A stretch of 64,000 nucleotides of DNA from JANLSE01 sp031362265 (lineage in GTDB: Bacteria > Chloroflexota > Chloroflexia > Chloroflexales > Roseiflexaceae), in the NCBI GenBank assembly GCA_031362265.1, contig JANLSE010000290.1:5932-69931 (forward strand), written 5' to 3'. The notes below the pieces were generated by a model. The model saw nothing but the letters and a program-made list of their open reading frames with translations. It was not told the origin of the DNA and did not search any database. This document shows positions 41,124-49,140 of this stretch, piece after piece. A program made the translations under genes and the position numbers. How positions within the stretch are numbered: position 1 is the first letter of the stretch; every line of letters begins with the position of its first letter.

Positions 41124-41548
41124 ACCATCATCCCCTCAGGAACTCGCATCAGGCGGCGATGCTCAATTGCAGTACAGCGATCCATAACAACGCCGAGCCC
41201 GGCGGCTTGGGCACGCTGAGCAGCTGCTTGATGCATGACCCCAAGTTGCATCCAAACGACATCGGCACGCACAACCAATGCTTGTTCGATAATATCGGGC
41301 ACGAACTCAGACCGCCGAAAGATATCGACAATATCAATATGAAATGGTACATCGCGGAGTGATGCGTAGGGTTGCTCACCCAAAACTGGCGCTACCAGGT
41401 TCGGGTTTACAGGTACAATCTGGTATCCGTTGCGCTGGAGGAAGCGCGCGACCGCATATGAATCACGGTTTGGATTAGCGCTCATTCCGACGATTGCGAT
41501 CGTACGGGCGCGCTGGAGTACGGTGCGAATTTCGCCGTCGGCAAGCAT
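41120..41548 (-). CDS. CoA-binding domain protein (YccU-like)
   Basis: A 142-residue Rossmann-fold protein of the CoA_binding_2 family. The start TIAIVGMSANPNRDSYAVAR holds the nucleotide-binding loop, followed by GYQIVPVNPN, IDIVDIFRRSEFVPDIIEQA and VVWMQLGVMHQAAAQRAQAA with DRCTAIEHRRL, the usual family pattern. Members bind CoA, but no reaction is established. Its stop codon overlaps the stop of the CHAT fusion gene tail to tail by four bases. Confidence 0.88.
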   Translation of the reverse strand: MLADGEIRTVLQRARTIAIVGMSANPNRDSYAVARFLQRNGYQIVPVNPNLVAPVLGEQPYASLRDVPFHIDIVDIFRRSEFVPDIIEQALVVRADVVWMQLGVMHQAAAQRAQAAGLGVVMDRCTAIEHRRLMRVPEGMMV

Positions 41549-41795
41549 ATCTTTGCTCCTATTACATGGGCAGAAGACAGCGAACCGCAGCGTTCGAACG
41601 TGGGCATGCAGCGCTGGATACCCATGTGTCTATCCTACTCCTGTTAGCCGCAATATGCAAGAATGTGATAGATCGCACGAAGCGGATTCATATTAACACC
41701 TTTACAGATTGATGGCAGAATCTTGAATAGAGCCGCGTGACGTATGGTAAGATAGCGTATTCCTCAGGAGTCTAAACAGAGAAAGGGAGTTTGGC

Positions 41796-42923
41796 GTGAA
41801 ATTTCTGCGCTACCTACTGATTTTTGTACCGCTTGCGATCATAGCCGAGTTTGTTCTTCACAATCCGCTGATGGTCTTTGCATGCTCCTGCATTGGGCTT
41901 ATTCCGCTTGCAGGATTTCTTGGTGAGGCTACTGAGGAATTGGCGATTCATACTGGCCCCAAGATTGGCGGCCTACTGAATGCAACATTGGGAAATGCGG
42001 CTGAACTCATCATTACAATTGTTGCGCTTAGTGCAGGCAAGTACGAACTTGTGAAGGCTTCCATTACTGGTTCGATTCTGGGCAACCTGCTTCTGATCCT
42101 CGGATTCAGCCTGTTATTGGGTGGTTTGCGCCATGGCATTCAGCGCTTTAATCGCGGTAATGCTGGTATGGCCGCATCCATGATGACACTAGCTGTGATT
42201 GGCTTGATTATTCCAACCCTGTTTGAGCTCGTGCAAGAAATACAGCAGGGCAGAGTCGATGTGCTGCATACCGAGGTGGTTGATTCTGGGCTGAACGCAT
42301 TGAGCCTGGGCGTGGCGGCGATTCTGATTGTTCTCTACATCCTGTATTTGATCTACTCATTCCGACAACCAGAAGAGGCGCTCGAATCGCATACTGGCGT
42401 TGATGATCATAGCGCTGAAGCCGAGATGCATATTGCTAAATGGAGTGTGCGTGCCTCGGTTGGAGTGCTGGTTGTGTGCACACTAGCAATTGTTGTGCTC
42501 TCAGAGTTTTTGGTTGGGGCAGTTGAGCCAGTTGTTGTTAGTCTAGGGATTAGCGAGCTATTCTTAGGGATCATTATCATCCCCTTGGTTGGTAATGTTG
42601 CCGAGCATATTGTTGGTGTGCAAGTTGCTTATAAGAATAAGATGGAACTCTCCCTGGCTATCTCACTTGGTTCGAGCATGCAAATCGCGCTTTTTGTCGC
42701 ACCACTCCTGGTGTTCATTAGTTTACTGTTTGGCCGAGAGATGACACTCTTTTTTAGCCTCTTCGAGATAGCCGGGTTGACCTTGGCAGTATTTCTGGCA
42801 ACCCTGATCTCGATTGATGGCAAGAGCAACTGGCTGGAAGGTGCGCAGCTATTGGCGGTGTATGTCATCCTGGGGCTTGGGTTTTTCTTCCTTGGTAGTT
42901 CCGTAGCTGTGCACGGGGGATAG
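41796..42923 (+). CDS. Ca2+/H+ antiporter (CAX family)
   Basis: A 375-residue cation antiporter that exports calcium in exchange for protons. About eleven transmembrane helices. The two CAX signature repeats are present, GNAAELIITIVALSAGKYEL in the first half and GNVAEHIVGVQVAYKNKMEL in the second, each with the pore glutamate; an acidic loop (DDHSAEAE) separates the halves. It begins with GTG at 41796 after AAAGGGAG. The LysR-type gene starts six bases after its stop, so the two are co-transcribed. Confidence 0.92.
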   Translation: MKFLRYLLIFVPLAIIAEFVLHNPLMVFACSCIGLIPLAGFLGEATEELAIHTGPKIGGLLNATLGNAAELIITIVALSAGKYELVKASITGSILGNLLLILGFSLLLGGLRHGIQRFNRGNAGMAASMMTLAVIGLIIPTLFELVQEIQQGRVDVLHTEVVDSGLNALSLGVAAILIVLYILYLIYSFRQPEEALESHTGVDDHSAEAEMHIAKWSVRASVGVLVVCTLAIVVLSEFLVGAVEPVVVSLGISELFLGIIIIPLVGNVAEHIVGVQVAYKNKMELSLAISLGSSMQIALFVAPLLVFISLLFGREMTLFFSLFEIAGLTLAVFLATLISIDGKSNWLEGAQLLAVYVILGLGFFFLGSSVAVHGG

Positions 42924-42929
42924 TGTAAT

Positions 42930-43862
42930 TTGCTCAACACAATTCATCTGCAGACCTTCGTTGCGGTTGTCGAAGCCGGTAGCTACAGCGCTGCCGCCGA
43001 GCGCCTACATATGTCGCAGCCAGCTGTGAGCCAGCATATTCGTATGCTGGAGCAACAGTTTGAGGGTGTGCGCTTGTTCCGCCGCGTTGGTCAACAGATG
43101 CGGCTGACTCATGCTGGCGAGGAACTTGTTGATGATGCGCGTGAGATTTTGTCCATGGCGACGCGCGCTGAGGAGCATATGCGTGGCCTGCGCGGCCAAG
43201 TGACAGGGCGAGTAGCGCTTGGATGTACCCCATCTAGTGGTGAACACCTGCTGCCACCACTGCTCGCCGCCTTTCATATCCGTTTCCCAAGCATTGCGGT
43301 AACGGTATTGCAGGCGCCCTTGGAGACCCTGCTCGAATGGTTGGCTGCTCAGGAAGTACAGGTGTTGTTAGTTGAGGAGCAGCAGCGCCGCCGTGGTTGG
43401 GAATCGCATCTATTGGGATCTGAGCGGCTGGTATTGGTGGCGCCACGTGGCCATGTGCTACTACAACAAGAGCAGGTTCCACCAGGGATGCTGCGCGAGG
43501 TGCCGCTGGTGTTGCCGCGCCCTGGTACGCCAATGCGCCGTGTTATCGAGGATGGGTTACGCCGGCGTGGGGTCGGCTCTGTCGATATCACAATTGCGCT
43601 TGAAGCCGATGGTATTGCGCTGATGGTGCAATCGGTGCGTAGTGGCGTAGGCCTGGCCTTTATTCCGCAGACTCGCGTGCCACGTGGCCGTGAGACGGGT
43701 GTTGTTGAATTAGCAGGCGCAAATTTGCAACAGGAATGGTATGCCCTGCGATCACGTGAACGAGGTGCGCCACGCGCCGTTCAAGAGCTGTATGGGTTTT
43801 TGGTTGGCAACGATGCGCGCCGAATTCTGATCAAAGAAGGGCTGAAGGTGGCCAGCGAATAA
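42930..43862 (+). CDS. LysR-family transcriptional regulator
   Basis: A 310-residue regulator. The N-terminal winged helix is standard (TFVAVVEAGSYSAAAERLHM and SQPAVSQHIRMLEQQFEGVR), and residues about 90-300 form the type 2 periplasmic-binding-like effector domain (GRVALGCTPSSGEHLLPPLL). The start is TTG 42930, preceded by GGGGGA. It is directly downstream of the CAX antiporter on the same strand, an unusual arrangement, as LysR genes commonly diverge from their targets. The effector is unknown. Confidence 0.9.
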   Translation: MLNTIHLQTFVAVVEAGSYSAAAERLHMSQPAVSQHIRMLEQQFEGVRLFRRVGQQMRLTHAGEELVDDAREILSMATRAEEHMRGLRGQVTGRVALGCTPSSGEHLLPPLLAAFHIRFPSIAVTVLQAPLETLLEWLAAQEVQVLLVEEQQRRRGWESHLLGSERLVLVAPRGHVLLQQEQVPPGMLREVPLVLPRPGTPMRRVIEDGLRRRGVGSVDITIALEADGIALMVQSVRSGVGLAFIPQTRVPRGRETGVVELAGANLQQEWYALRSRERGAPRAVQELYGFLVGNDARRILIKEGLKVASE

Positions 43863-43865
43863 AGA

Positions 43866-44345
43866 TTATGAGCGCATTGCGCGCCTCCCAATCCCTGCTC
43901 CCCATACATCGCTGAGTTCTGGTGTTGCGGCTCGCCAGAGCTCGGCAACATCACATGCGTGCAGTAATGCCGTATGCGTGGTGGGAATGAAGCTGATGCG
44001 CCGTAGCTTGCGCGCTGGAATGGCAGTTGGCAGCTGTTCGGGCTCCCCAAGGCCAAAACAATAATAGCGTTCCTGCGCGCGCGGATGGTGTGGCTCCTCT
44101 GGCAGCAACTCGGCACGCCGTACAATACGGATCGCCAAAACCGGTGCGATCCAACGGATGGCCCAGCGTTCTGGCCCACATGCCGCAGTTGGGTAGAATG
44201 CCAAATAATCTACCGTTAGGCCAGTTGGTGCACGCTTGATTGGGATACGATACCAGCGCTGTGTGTGAATTCGTTCCAGATCGACACGCCGCTGAACTAC
44301 GCAGACCAGTACGCGAGCATATGGATTAACCTCATCCAAGATCAT
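43866..44345 (-). CDS. Protein of unknown function linked to uvsE
   Basis: A 159-residue soluble protein that begins MILDEVNPYARVLVCVVQRR at ATG 44345, overlapping the end of uvsE by 14 bases, so the two are translationally coupled. Later phrases are WYRIPIKRAPTGLTVDYLAF, ERWAIRWIAPVLAIRIVRRA, LLPEEPHHPRAQERYYCFGL and IPARKLRRISFIPTT. It is basic and has no membrane segment. I recognise it only as a family of uncharacterised proteins; its coupling to UV endonuclease hints at DNA repair, which is inference. The longer frame back to 44420 lies inside uvsE. Confidence 0.7.
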   Translation of the reverse strand: MILDEVNPYARVLVCVVQRRVDLERIHTQRWYRIPIKRAPTGLTVDYLAFYPTAACGPERWAIRWIAPVLAIRIVRRAELLPEEPHHPRAQERYYCFGLGEPEQLPTAIPARKLRRISFIPTTHTALLHACDVAELWRAATPELSDVWGAGIGRRAMRS

Positions 44346-45246
44346 GTACAACCTCCGGTGCATAACGGTGGAGATCTTCGCGCATTCGTAGCAGTGCCAG
44401 ATCACCTGCCTTTGCTTCAATCATGATGTCGAATGGCGTCAGACCAACTGCCGCTTCAAATACATTGATCGCCTCAAATGGGTTGATGAAATCGGCATGC
44501 TGCCCAATGCGTGGTGGTACGACCCGCAATGCCGCACTACGCTCACCAGGCAGAATATGCGCCTCGGTGCGTTGGCTGCTCAGGTGGATCTTGGGGCGTA
44601 TGCCCAATGGCCACGTTGCACAGGCTAACCGCAAGGCCATTTGGAGTGGAACACGATCTGGGTTGTTGATTTGATGATGCAATGTATCGAGTACGACTGG
44701 GACACCACAGGCAGCATGTAGCCATAGTAACTCGTGTAGTTCATAGCTATCTTCATCATTCTCGATCGCAAGCTGTGCACGTATGTTGCGTGGTAGCCGC
44801 AAAATGAGGCGTGCCGCGCGCTCTAGTGCAACCTGTCGACCACCAGCAATGCCACCCATGTGCGATACAACAACTGCATCAGCACCCTCCAATGCTGTTA
44901 GAAGCCGTACCTGATTAGCCAACATGGACGCCCAATGCTCTAACCCTGGGCCAGGTTCGCTGGCTGGCCCAAGCCCGGGAGGTAAATGTGCGCTGAGCCG
45001 TATGCGCCCGGCAATCGCTTGACGTAATTCCTGCACAAGCTCAGCACATTCAGCAAATGCTTGCTCTGCTGCACTCCGATCCGCGCCAACCAGAAATAGT
45101 GGGATGCGATAGAAGAAGATATTGCGAACCACAAGATATTCCACTACCTCGCGTAACCATACTAACCCACGGCTCATATGTGCAGCGCGGGGCAACCCCG
45201 CTGGTGCTCCACGCCCGATTAGCCGCGTTGCAACGCCTAGACGCAT
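44332..45246 (-). CDS. uvsE: UV damage endonuclease UvsE/UvdE
   Basis: Cuts DNA on the 5' side of UV photoproducts and abasic lesions. The 304-residue protein starts at ATG 45246 (CGAGG upstream, MRLGVATRLIGRG). It has the TIM-barrel metal-site motifs: RIRLSAHLPPG, VVSHMGGIAGGRQVALERAA, LAIENDEDSYELHELL (Glu), PVVLDTLHHQINNP (Asp and His), IHLSSQR, QHADFINP (His) and DIMIEAKAGDLALLRMREDL (Glu). It heads a two-gene unit with the unknown 159-residue protein. Its promoter at 45358-45385 has a palindrome between the boxes. Confidence 0.9.
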   Translation of the reverse strand: MRLGVATRLIGRGAPAGLPRAAHMSRGLVWLREVVEYLVVRNIFFYRIPLFLVGADRSAAEQAFAECAELVQELRQAIAGRIRLSAHLPPGLGPASEPGPGLEHWASMLANQVRLLTALEGADAVVVSHMGGIAGGRQVALERAARLILRLPRNIRAQLAIENDEDSYELHELLWLHAACGVPVVLDTLHHQINNPDRVPLQMALRLACATWPLGIRPKIHLSSQRTEAHILPGERSAALRVVPPRIGQHADFINPFEAINVFEAAVGLTPFDIMIEAKAGDLALLRMREDLHRYAPEVVHDLG

Positions 45247-45357
45247 ACGAACCTCGTAGTAAGAATCAAGGGAACAACGAATAACGTATAACAAGCTCTG
45301 TGCCTCAGTGCACGTTGTGGTGATGGCTTTCGGCCTTTTGTTAACACGATATAGGAT

Positions 45358-45410
45358 ATTATACACACGTTTTCGTGTTTGTCAAGATACTCGTATTCTT
45401 CTGTTATAAT
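45358..45410. promoter_or_regulatory. Divergent uvsE / response-regulator promoter region with palindrome
   Basis: Minus strand: TTGACA (45385-45380) and TATAAT (45363-45358), 16 bases apart, is a near-consensus promoter for uvsE. Its spacer contains ACACG-TTTT-CGTGT (45365-45378), a 5-bp palindrome in an operator-like position. Plus strand: an extended -10 box, TGTTATAAT (45402-45410), faces the response regulator gene. A single repressor could cover both promoters. Confidence 0.6.
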
Positions 45411-45463
45411 GCGATCCCGAGATGTAGTGAATGTTGCTCATAAAAGATGGGTGGGTCGTAATC

Positions 45464-45832
45464 ATGGACGATCAGAAGACGATCTTGGTGATCGACGACG
45501 ACCTAGCGATGCAGACAGTGCTTGAGATTGCGCTGCGCGAGGCCGGCTATAAGGTAATTCTGGCCAATGACGGTCAGGAGGGGGTTGAGAAGTTAGTGAG
45601 GCTGCATCCTGATTTGGTGATCAGCGATATTATGATGCCTCAACAGGATGGTGTTGAGACATTTCAGCAAATCAAAGATCAGTTGCAGGAAGAGGGCATC
45701 CCGATTTTCATCATGACAGCGCTCAACCGCAAGCCCTGGTTTGCCGATCTTGAGGCTGAGGGTGCAGTTATCATTCAAAAGCCATTTGATATTGAGAAGC
45801 TGCTGCGGCTTGTAAACGACATGCTGTTGTAA
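45464..45832 (+). CDS. Stand-alone response regulator receiver protein
   Basis: A 122-residue protein that consists of a receiver domain only. From ATG 45464: ILVIDDDLAMQTVLEIALRE (acidic pocket), phosphoacceptor Asp in LVISDIMMPQQDGVETFQ, the conserved Thr in IFIMTALNRK, and Lys in IIQKPFDIEKLL. With no output domain it probably acts by protein contact or in a phosphorelay. No histidine kinase is nearby. A strong terminator follows at 45924-45980. Confidence 0.9.
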   Translation: MDDQKTILVIDDDLAMQTVLEIALREAGYKVILANDGQEGVEKLVRLHPDLVISDIMMPQQDGVETFQQIKDQLQEEGIPIFIMTALNRKPWFADLEAEGAVIIQKPFDIEKLLRLVNDMLL

Positions 45833-45923
45833 GTTTCTTCGGTTTAGTTTGCATGCTAGCAGGTAGCATGTGCTCATCCGCAGTACGTTGAGGAAGCAAA
45901 ACGGAACTCCTGTTATTGGATAG

Positions 45924-45980
45924 CCCTTCGGGTGTTGGGGTGCGTAGCTACGTACTCTACTACTACTCGAAGGGGTTTTT
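45924..45980 (+). terminator. Rho-independent terminator
   Basis: CCCTTCG (45924-45930) pairs with CGAAGGG (45968-45974), with an inner GCGTAGCTACGTAC stem, followed by a GTTTTT run. It lies about 90 bases after the response regulator gene. Confidence 0.65.
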
Positions 45981-46054
45981 ATTGAGACGCTCCCAAGGAA
46001 CAATGGTACAATATGCTCTACAGAATGCCCGAGTGAAGCGGTAGTGTACGCATC

Positions 46055-47509
46055 ATGCAAATTGCCAAAACCTTCCGTAACACACGTAGCCGCCGAATCG
46101 CACTGCAAAACCTTGGCATCATTGGCGGGGCATGCGGCCTTGGGCTGTTGGCAGGAGCTACTGTCACGTTCTTGCCCATTTGGGCAGGGTTCGCGGTGTT
46201 ACTTGCGTTAGGTGCTGTAATCCTGTTGCTTTCCAATACCAATTATGGGATTGCAGCAACGCTTGGTGTTGCAACTATTATCCCGTTTGGTACGCTCCCG
46301 TTCAAAGCGGTGGTCACACCGAACTTTCTGGAATTAGTTCTGGTTGCATTATTATTCGTATGGGTAGGACGGTTACTGCGCCCAGATGCAACACTCCAGC
46401 TTACGGCGCTTGGTTTGCCACTGATCGGATTCCTCGGTTTGACGATCTTTTCGTTTGCTTTAGGCTCGAATCTTAGCCCAGATTCGTTGACATTGCACAA
46501 CTATTTCAAGTTCTTTCTTGGTGTGCTGTTTTTCTTTAGTGTTGCGAATTGTGTTCAGAATCGCGCTCAAGCACGTTGGATGTTGCGTGCGCTGATCATT
46601 GGTGGCACGCTTGCGGCCTTGATTGGCTTAGCGTTATATGTCTTGCCCAATACACTAACCGAGCAGGTGTTGCTTCAGTTTGGCCGTATCGGCTACCCAA
46701 CAAGTGGCCGTGTGTTGCGCTTTATTGAGGATGATACGAGTGGCGTTGAGCGTGCAATTGGCCTGGCAGTTGATCCAAACAGTTTTGGTGGTATGCTCTC
46801 GATGGTTGGCGCTGTTATTGCCACGCAAATCGTTGCCGAACGCCCGATCTTCCGGCGCCCATTCCTGATCGCAATGGTAGGGGTTGTGCTGTTAGTGCTG
46901 TTTCTGACCTATTCACGTGCAGCGTTAGGTGGCATGATTGTTGCAGCAATGTACGTAGCAACACTCCGGTATCGGCGGTTATGGTGGGTTATTTTGGGTG
47001 CTGGCACACTTGCTGTTGTATTACTGGTTGGTTTAGGTGTAGGTGAGGAATTTGTTGCACGTGTAACAGATGGCCTACAGTTTCGCGATCAGGCTAACCA
47101 GATGCGGCTGGCAGAATATGAGAATGCGATTGCGGTTATTCAGGCCTATCCAGTGTTTGGAATTGGTTTTGGTGCCGCTCCGGAGATCGATTTGGTGGCA
47201 GGTGTTTCCAGTATCTATCTTGCGATTGCACAGCGCACGGGGTTGGTGGGGTTGGCTGCGTTCCTGGCGATTATTGGCTATTTCTTCACCCAAGGCTGGC
47301 AGGCATTACGAGCAGCGAGCGCGATTGGCGATGATGAGCGTGCTGCATGGTTAGTCAGCTTGCAAGCGGGGATAGCTGCGGCGTTAGCGGTTGGATTATT
47401 AGATCACTACTACTTCAATATTGAATTCAGCCACATGGGTACGCTGTTTTGGGGTACAATCGGGCTGGCAATGGTATTGCACTCGAACCCGCCAGCACAG
47501 GAGGGTTGA
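46055..47509 (+). CDS. O-antigen ligase / polymerase-like membrane protein
   Basis: A 484-residue protein with about twelve transmembrane helices and a long extracytoplasmic loop (roughly residues 195-250) before the Wzy_C region (LFLTYSRAALGGMIVAAM and YENAIAVIQAYPVFGIGFGA). These features place it in the O-antigen ligase/polymerase (WaaL/Wzy) superfamily, which transfers or joins lipid-linked glycans outside the membrane. No glycosyltransferases are adjacent, so the polymer is unknown. Its stop TGA overlaps the DnaD-like gene's ATG by one base. Confidence 0.85.
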   Translation: MQIAKTFRNTRSRRIALQNLGIIGGACGLGLLAGATVTFLPIWAGFAVLLALGAVILLLSNTNYGIAATLGVATIIPFGTLPFKAVVTPNFLELVLVALLFVWVGRLLRPDATLQLTALGLPLIGFLGLTIFSFALGSNLSPDSLTLHNYFKFFLGVLFFFSVANCVQNRAQARWMLRALIIGGTLAALIGLALYVLPNTLTEQVLLQFGRIGYPTSGRVLRFIEDDTSGVERAIGLAVDPNSFGGMLSMVGAVIATQIVAERPIFRRPFLIAMVGVVLLVLFLTYSRAALGGMIVAAMYVATLRYRRLWWVILGAGTLAVVLLVGLGVGEEFVARVTDGLQFRDQANQMRLAEYENAIAVIQAYPVFGIGFGAAPEIDLVAGVSSIYLAIAQRTGLVGLAAFLAIIGYFFTQGWQALRAASAIGDDERAAWLVSLQAGIAAALAVGLLDHYYFNIEFSHMGTLFWGTIGLAMVLHSNPPAQEG

Positions 47510-48228
47510 TGGTCGCCTTTGAGGGCTTTACAACTGAACGACTCGTCGGCCTGCCATCCGAGCTGTTTATGGATGTCTTGCCGCAAATTACCTTGCCAAG
47601 TGAACTAAAGGTCACGCTGCATGTGTTTTGGAAGCTCAGCAGGCAGCGTGGCCCAGCTCCTCGGCGGGTTAGTTGGGATGAGCTCGAGGCTGATCGTACT
47701 TTACGGCGTAGCCTGAAGGCGATCTCGAAGTTGCGCCCGGTGGAAGAGTTATTGGCCGAAGGGGTTGAATCTGCGGTGCGGCGAACCACATTGTTACATG
47801 TGGTGCTGCCGAGTGATGGCCGTTCGGTGAACTGGTATTTGGTGAATACAGCCGCTAATCGTGGCTGGGCAGAGCTTGCCGGGCGTGTTGGTGCGGCTAT
47901 GCGCCCACTTGAGCAACCAAGCGATGAACGGCCAGCTATTCTGACGCTATATGAGCAGAATATTGGGTTGATCACGCCAATGCTGATCGAGGAATTGCGC
48001 GAAGCTGAAGAGCGCTACCCGCTGCATTGGATCGAAGATGCAATGCGCGAGGCGGTACGCGCGAATGCGCGCTCCTGGCGCTATATCCGTAAAGTTCTGG
48101 AGAGGTGGGCCGCCAATGGAAGACAAACTCCGACCGATCACCCTGAGCGACCTATCGATGTCGATAAGTACACCGGCGGGGCCTATGGCGATCTCTTCCG
48201 ACGCGGCAGTGACACCAGCGACCTCTGA
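47509..48228 (+). CDS. DnaD-domain replication protein
   Basis: A 239-residue protein with the DnaD_2/DnaB C-terminal domain at about 140-215: LYEQNIGLITPMLIEELREA and WIEDAMREAVRANARSWRYI, ending in the typical tail DKYTGGAYGDLFRR. Such proteins remodel DNA and help load the replicative helicase at origins or restart sites. ATG 47509 follows GGAGG and overlaps the preceding stop by one base. Its last 113 bases overlap, in another frame, the start of the DnaI-like ATPase gene, so the pair is tightly coupled. Confidence 0.88.
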   Translation: MVAFEGFTTERLVGLPSELFMDVLPQITLPSELKVTLHVFWKLSRQRGPAPRRVSWDELEADRTLRRSLKAISKLRPVEELLAEGVESAVRRTTLLHVVLPSDGRSVNWYLVNTAANRGWAELAGRVGAAMRPLEQPSDERPAILTLYEQNIGLITPMLIEELREAEERYPLHWIEDAMREAVRANARSWRYIRKVLERWAANGRQTPTDHPERPIDVDKYTGGAYGDLFRRGSDTSDL

Positions 48229-48949
48229 CCCGGTTTGCTCATTATGTGGCGGTGCTGGCTATTATAAGGAAGAAGTGCCATTTGGTCACCCTCATTTTGG
48301 GGTGCTCTTCCCCTGTGCCTGCAAGCAGCGCGAGAAAGAGATGCGCGCCGCAGATGATCTACTGCACCTGAGCAACCTCGATGCCTTCCGCGATAAGACA
48401 TTCGAGAGCTTTAACCCAGATGTGCCGGGTGTACGGCGTGCGTTTGTTCGTGCGAATGAATATGCCCGCCGCCCAAATGGCTGGCTGATTTTGTTTGGTA
48501 ATTATGGTGTAGGTAAGACACACCTTGCCGCTGCGATCGCCAATGAAGCATTGCGCCGCCATTATCGCGTACTCTTTACCATCGTTCCCGATCTGCTTGA
48601 TCATCTACGTTCAACGTTCGGCCCAACCAGCGAAGTGAAGTATGATGATCGCTTTGAGATGGTTCGTGATGTGCCGCTGCTGATTCTGGATGATCTTGGC
48701 ACCGAGAATACAACTCCCTGGGCGCGTGAGAAGCTCTTCCAGATCATTAATCATCGCTATAACTATGCGCTCTCAACGGTAATAACAAGCAATCGTAAGC
48801 CCGAAGATATCGACCCGCGGATTTTTTCGCGTATGGGTGATCGCACATTATGCGAAGAACACATTATTATTGATGGCGCCGATTTCCGCCGTCTCACGGT
48901 TCAGCAGCGTTTTCAGGCTGGTGGTGCGCGCAAACGCTTCCAGGGATAA
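48116..48949 (+). CDS. DnaC/DnaI-like helicase-loading ATPase
   Basis: A 277-residue AAA+ ATPase. N-terminal zinc ribbon (CSLCGGAG, later CAC), then Walker A GNYGVGKTHLAAAIA, Walker B VPLLILDDLGTE, sensor 1 VITSNRKPEDIDPRI and an Arg-containing RIFSRMGDRTLCEEHI. This is the plan of DnaI/DnaC loaders that open the hexameric helicase on DNA. ATG 48116 (after GAGAGGTGGG) overlaps the dnaD-like gene by 113 bases; ATG 48185 (overlap 44) is an alternative. Its coupling to the DnaD-like protein is a known Firmicutes-like loading pair. Confidence 0.9.
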   Translation: MEDKLRPITLSDLSMSISTPAGPMAISSDAAVTPATSDPVCSLCGGAGYYKEEVPFGHPHFGVLFPCACKQREKEMRAADDLLHLSNLDAFRDKTFESFNPDVPGVRRAFVRANEYARRPNGWLILFGNYGVGKTHLAAAIANEALRRHYRVLFTIVPDLLDHLRSTFGPTSEVKYDDRFEMVRDVPLLILDDLGTENTTPWAREKLFQIINHRYNYALSTVITSNRKPEDIDPRIFSRMGDRTLCEEHIIIDGADFRRLTVQQRFQAGGARKRFQG

Positions 48950-48974
48950 CGCCAATTATTCACCACTGATTATT

Positions 48975-49060
48975 CACCACAGACGGGTACCCTCTGGGTG
49001 CAGAGAATACCGAGTTGAGGGCTTGAAAGTAAACTCTGTGCCCTCTGTGGTGATATTAAG
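48975..49060. repeat. Repeat-type sequence with GGGTACCCTCTGGGT element
   Basis: The gap upstream of the TPR gene contains the element GGGTACCCTCTGGGTGCAGAG (about 48984-49004, minus one base) and a CTCTGTGCCCTCTGTGGTGA stretch that partly complements an upstream TTCACCACAGA (48974-48984). It is another nested palindrome. Confidence 0.5.
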
Positions 49061-49140
49061 TACACATACAAAATGGTATTCCTGTGCTATCATAGTTATT
49101 AACATTGTTCTTATCCCACCAGGAAGCTGGAGGTCATTGC

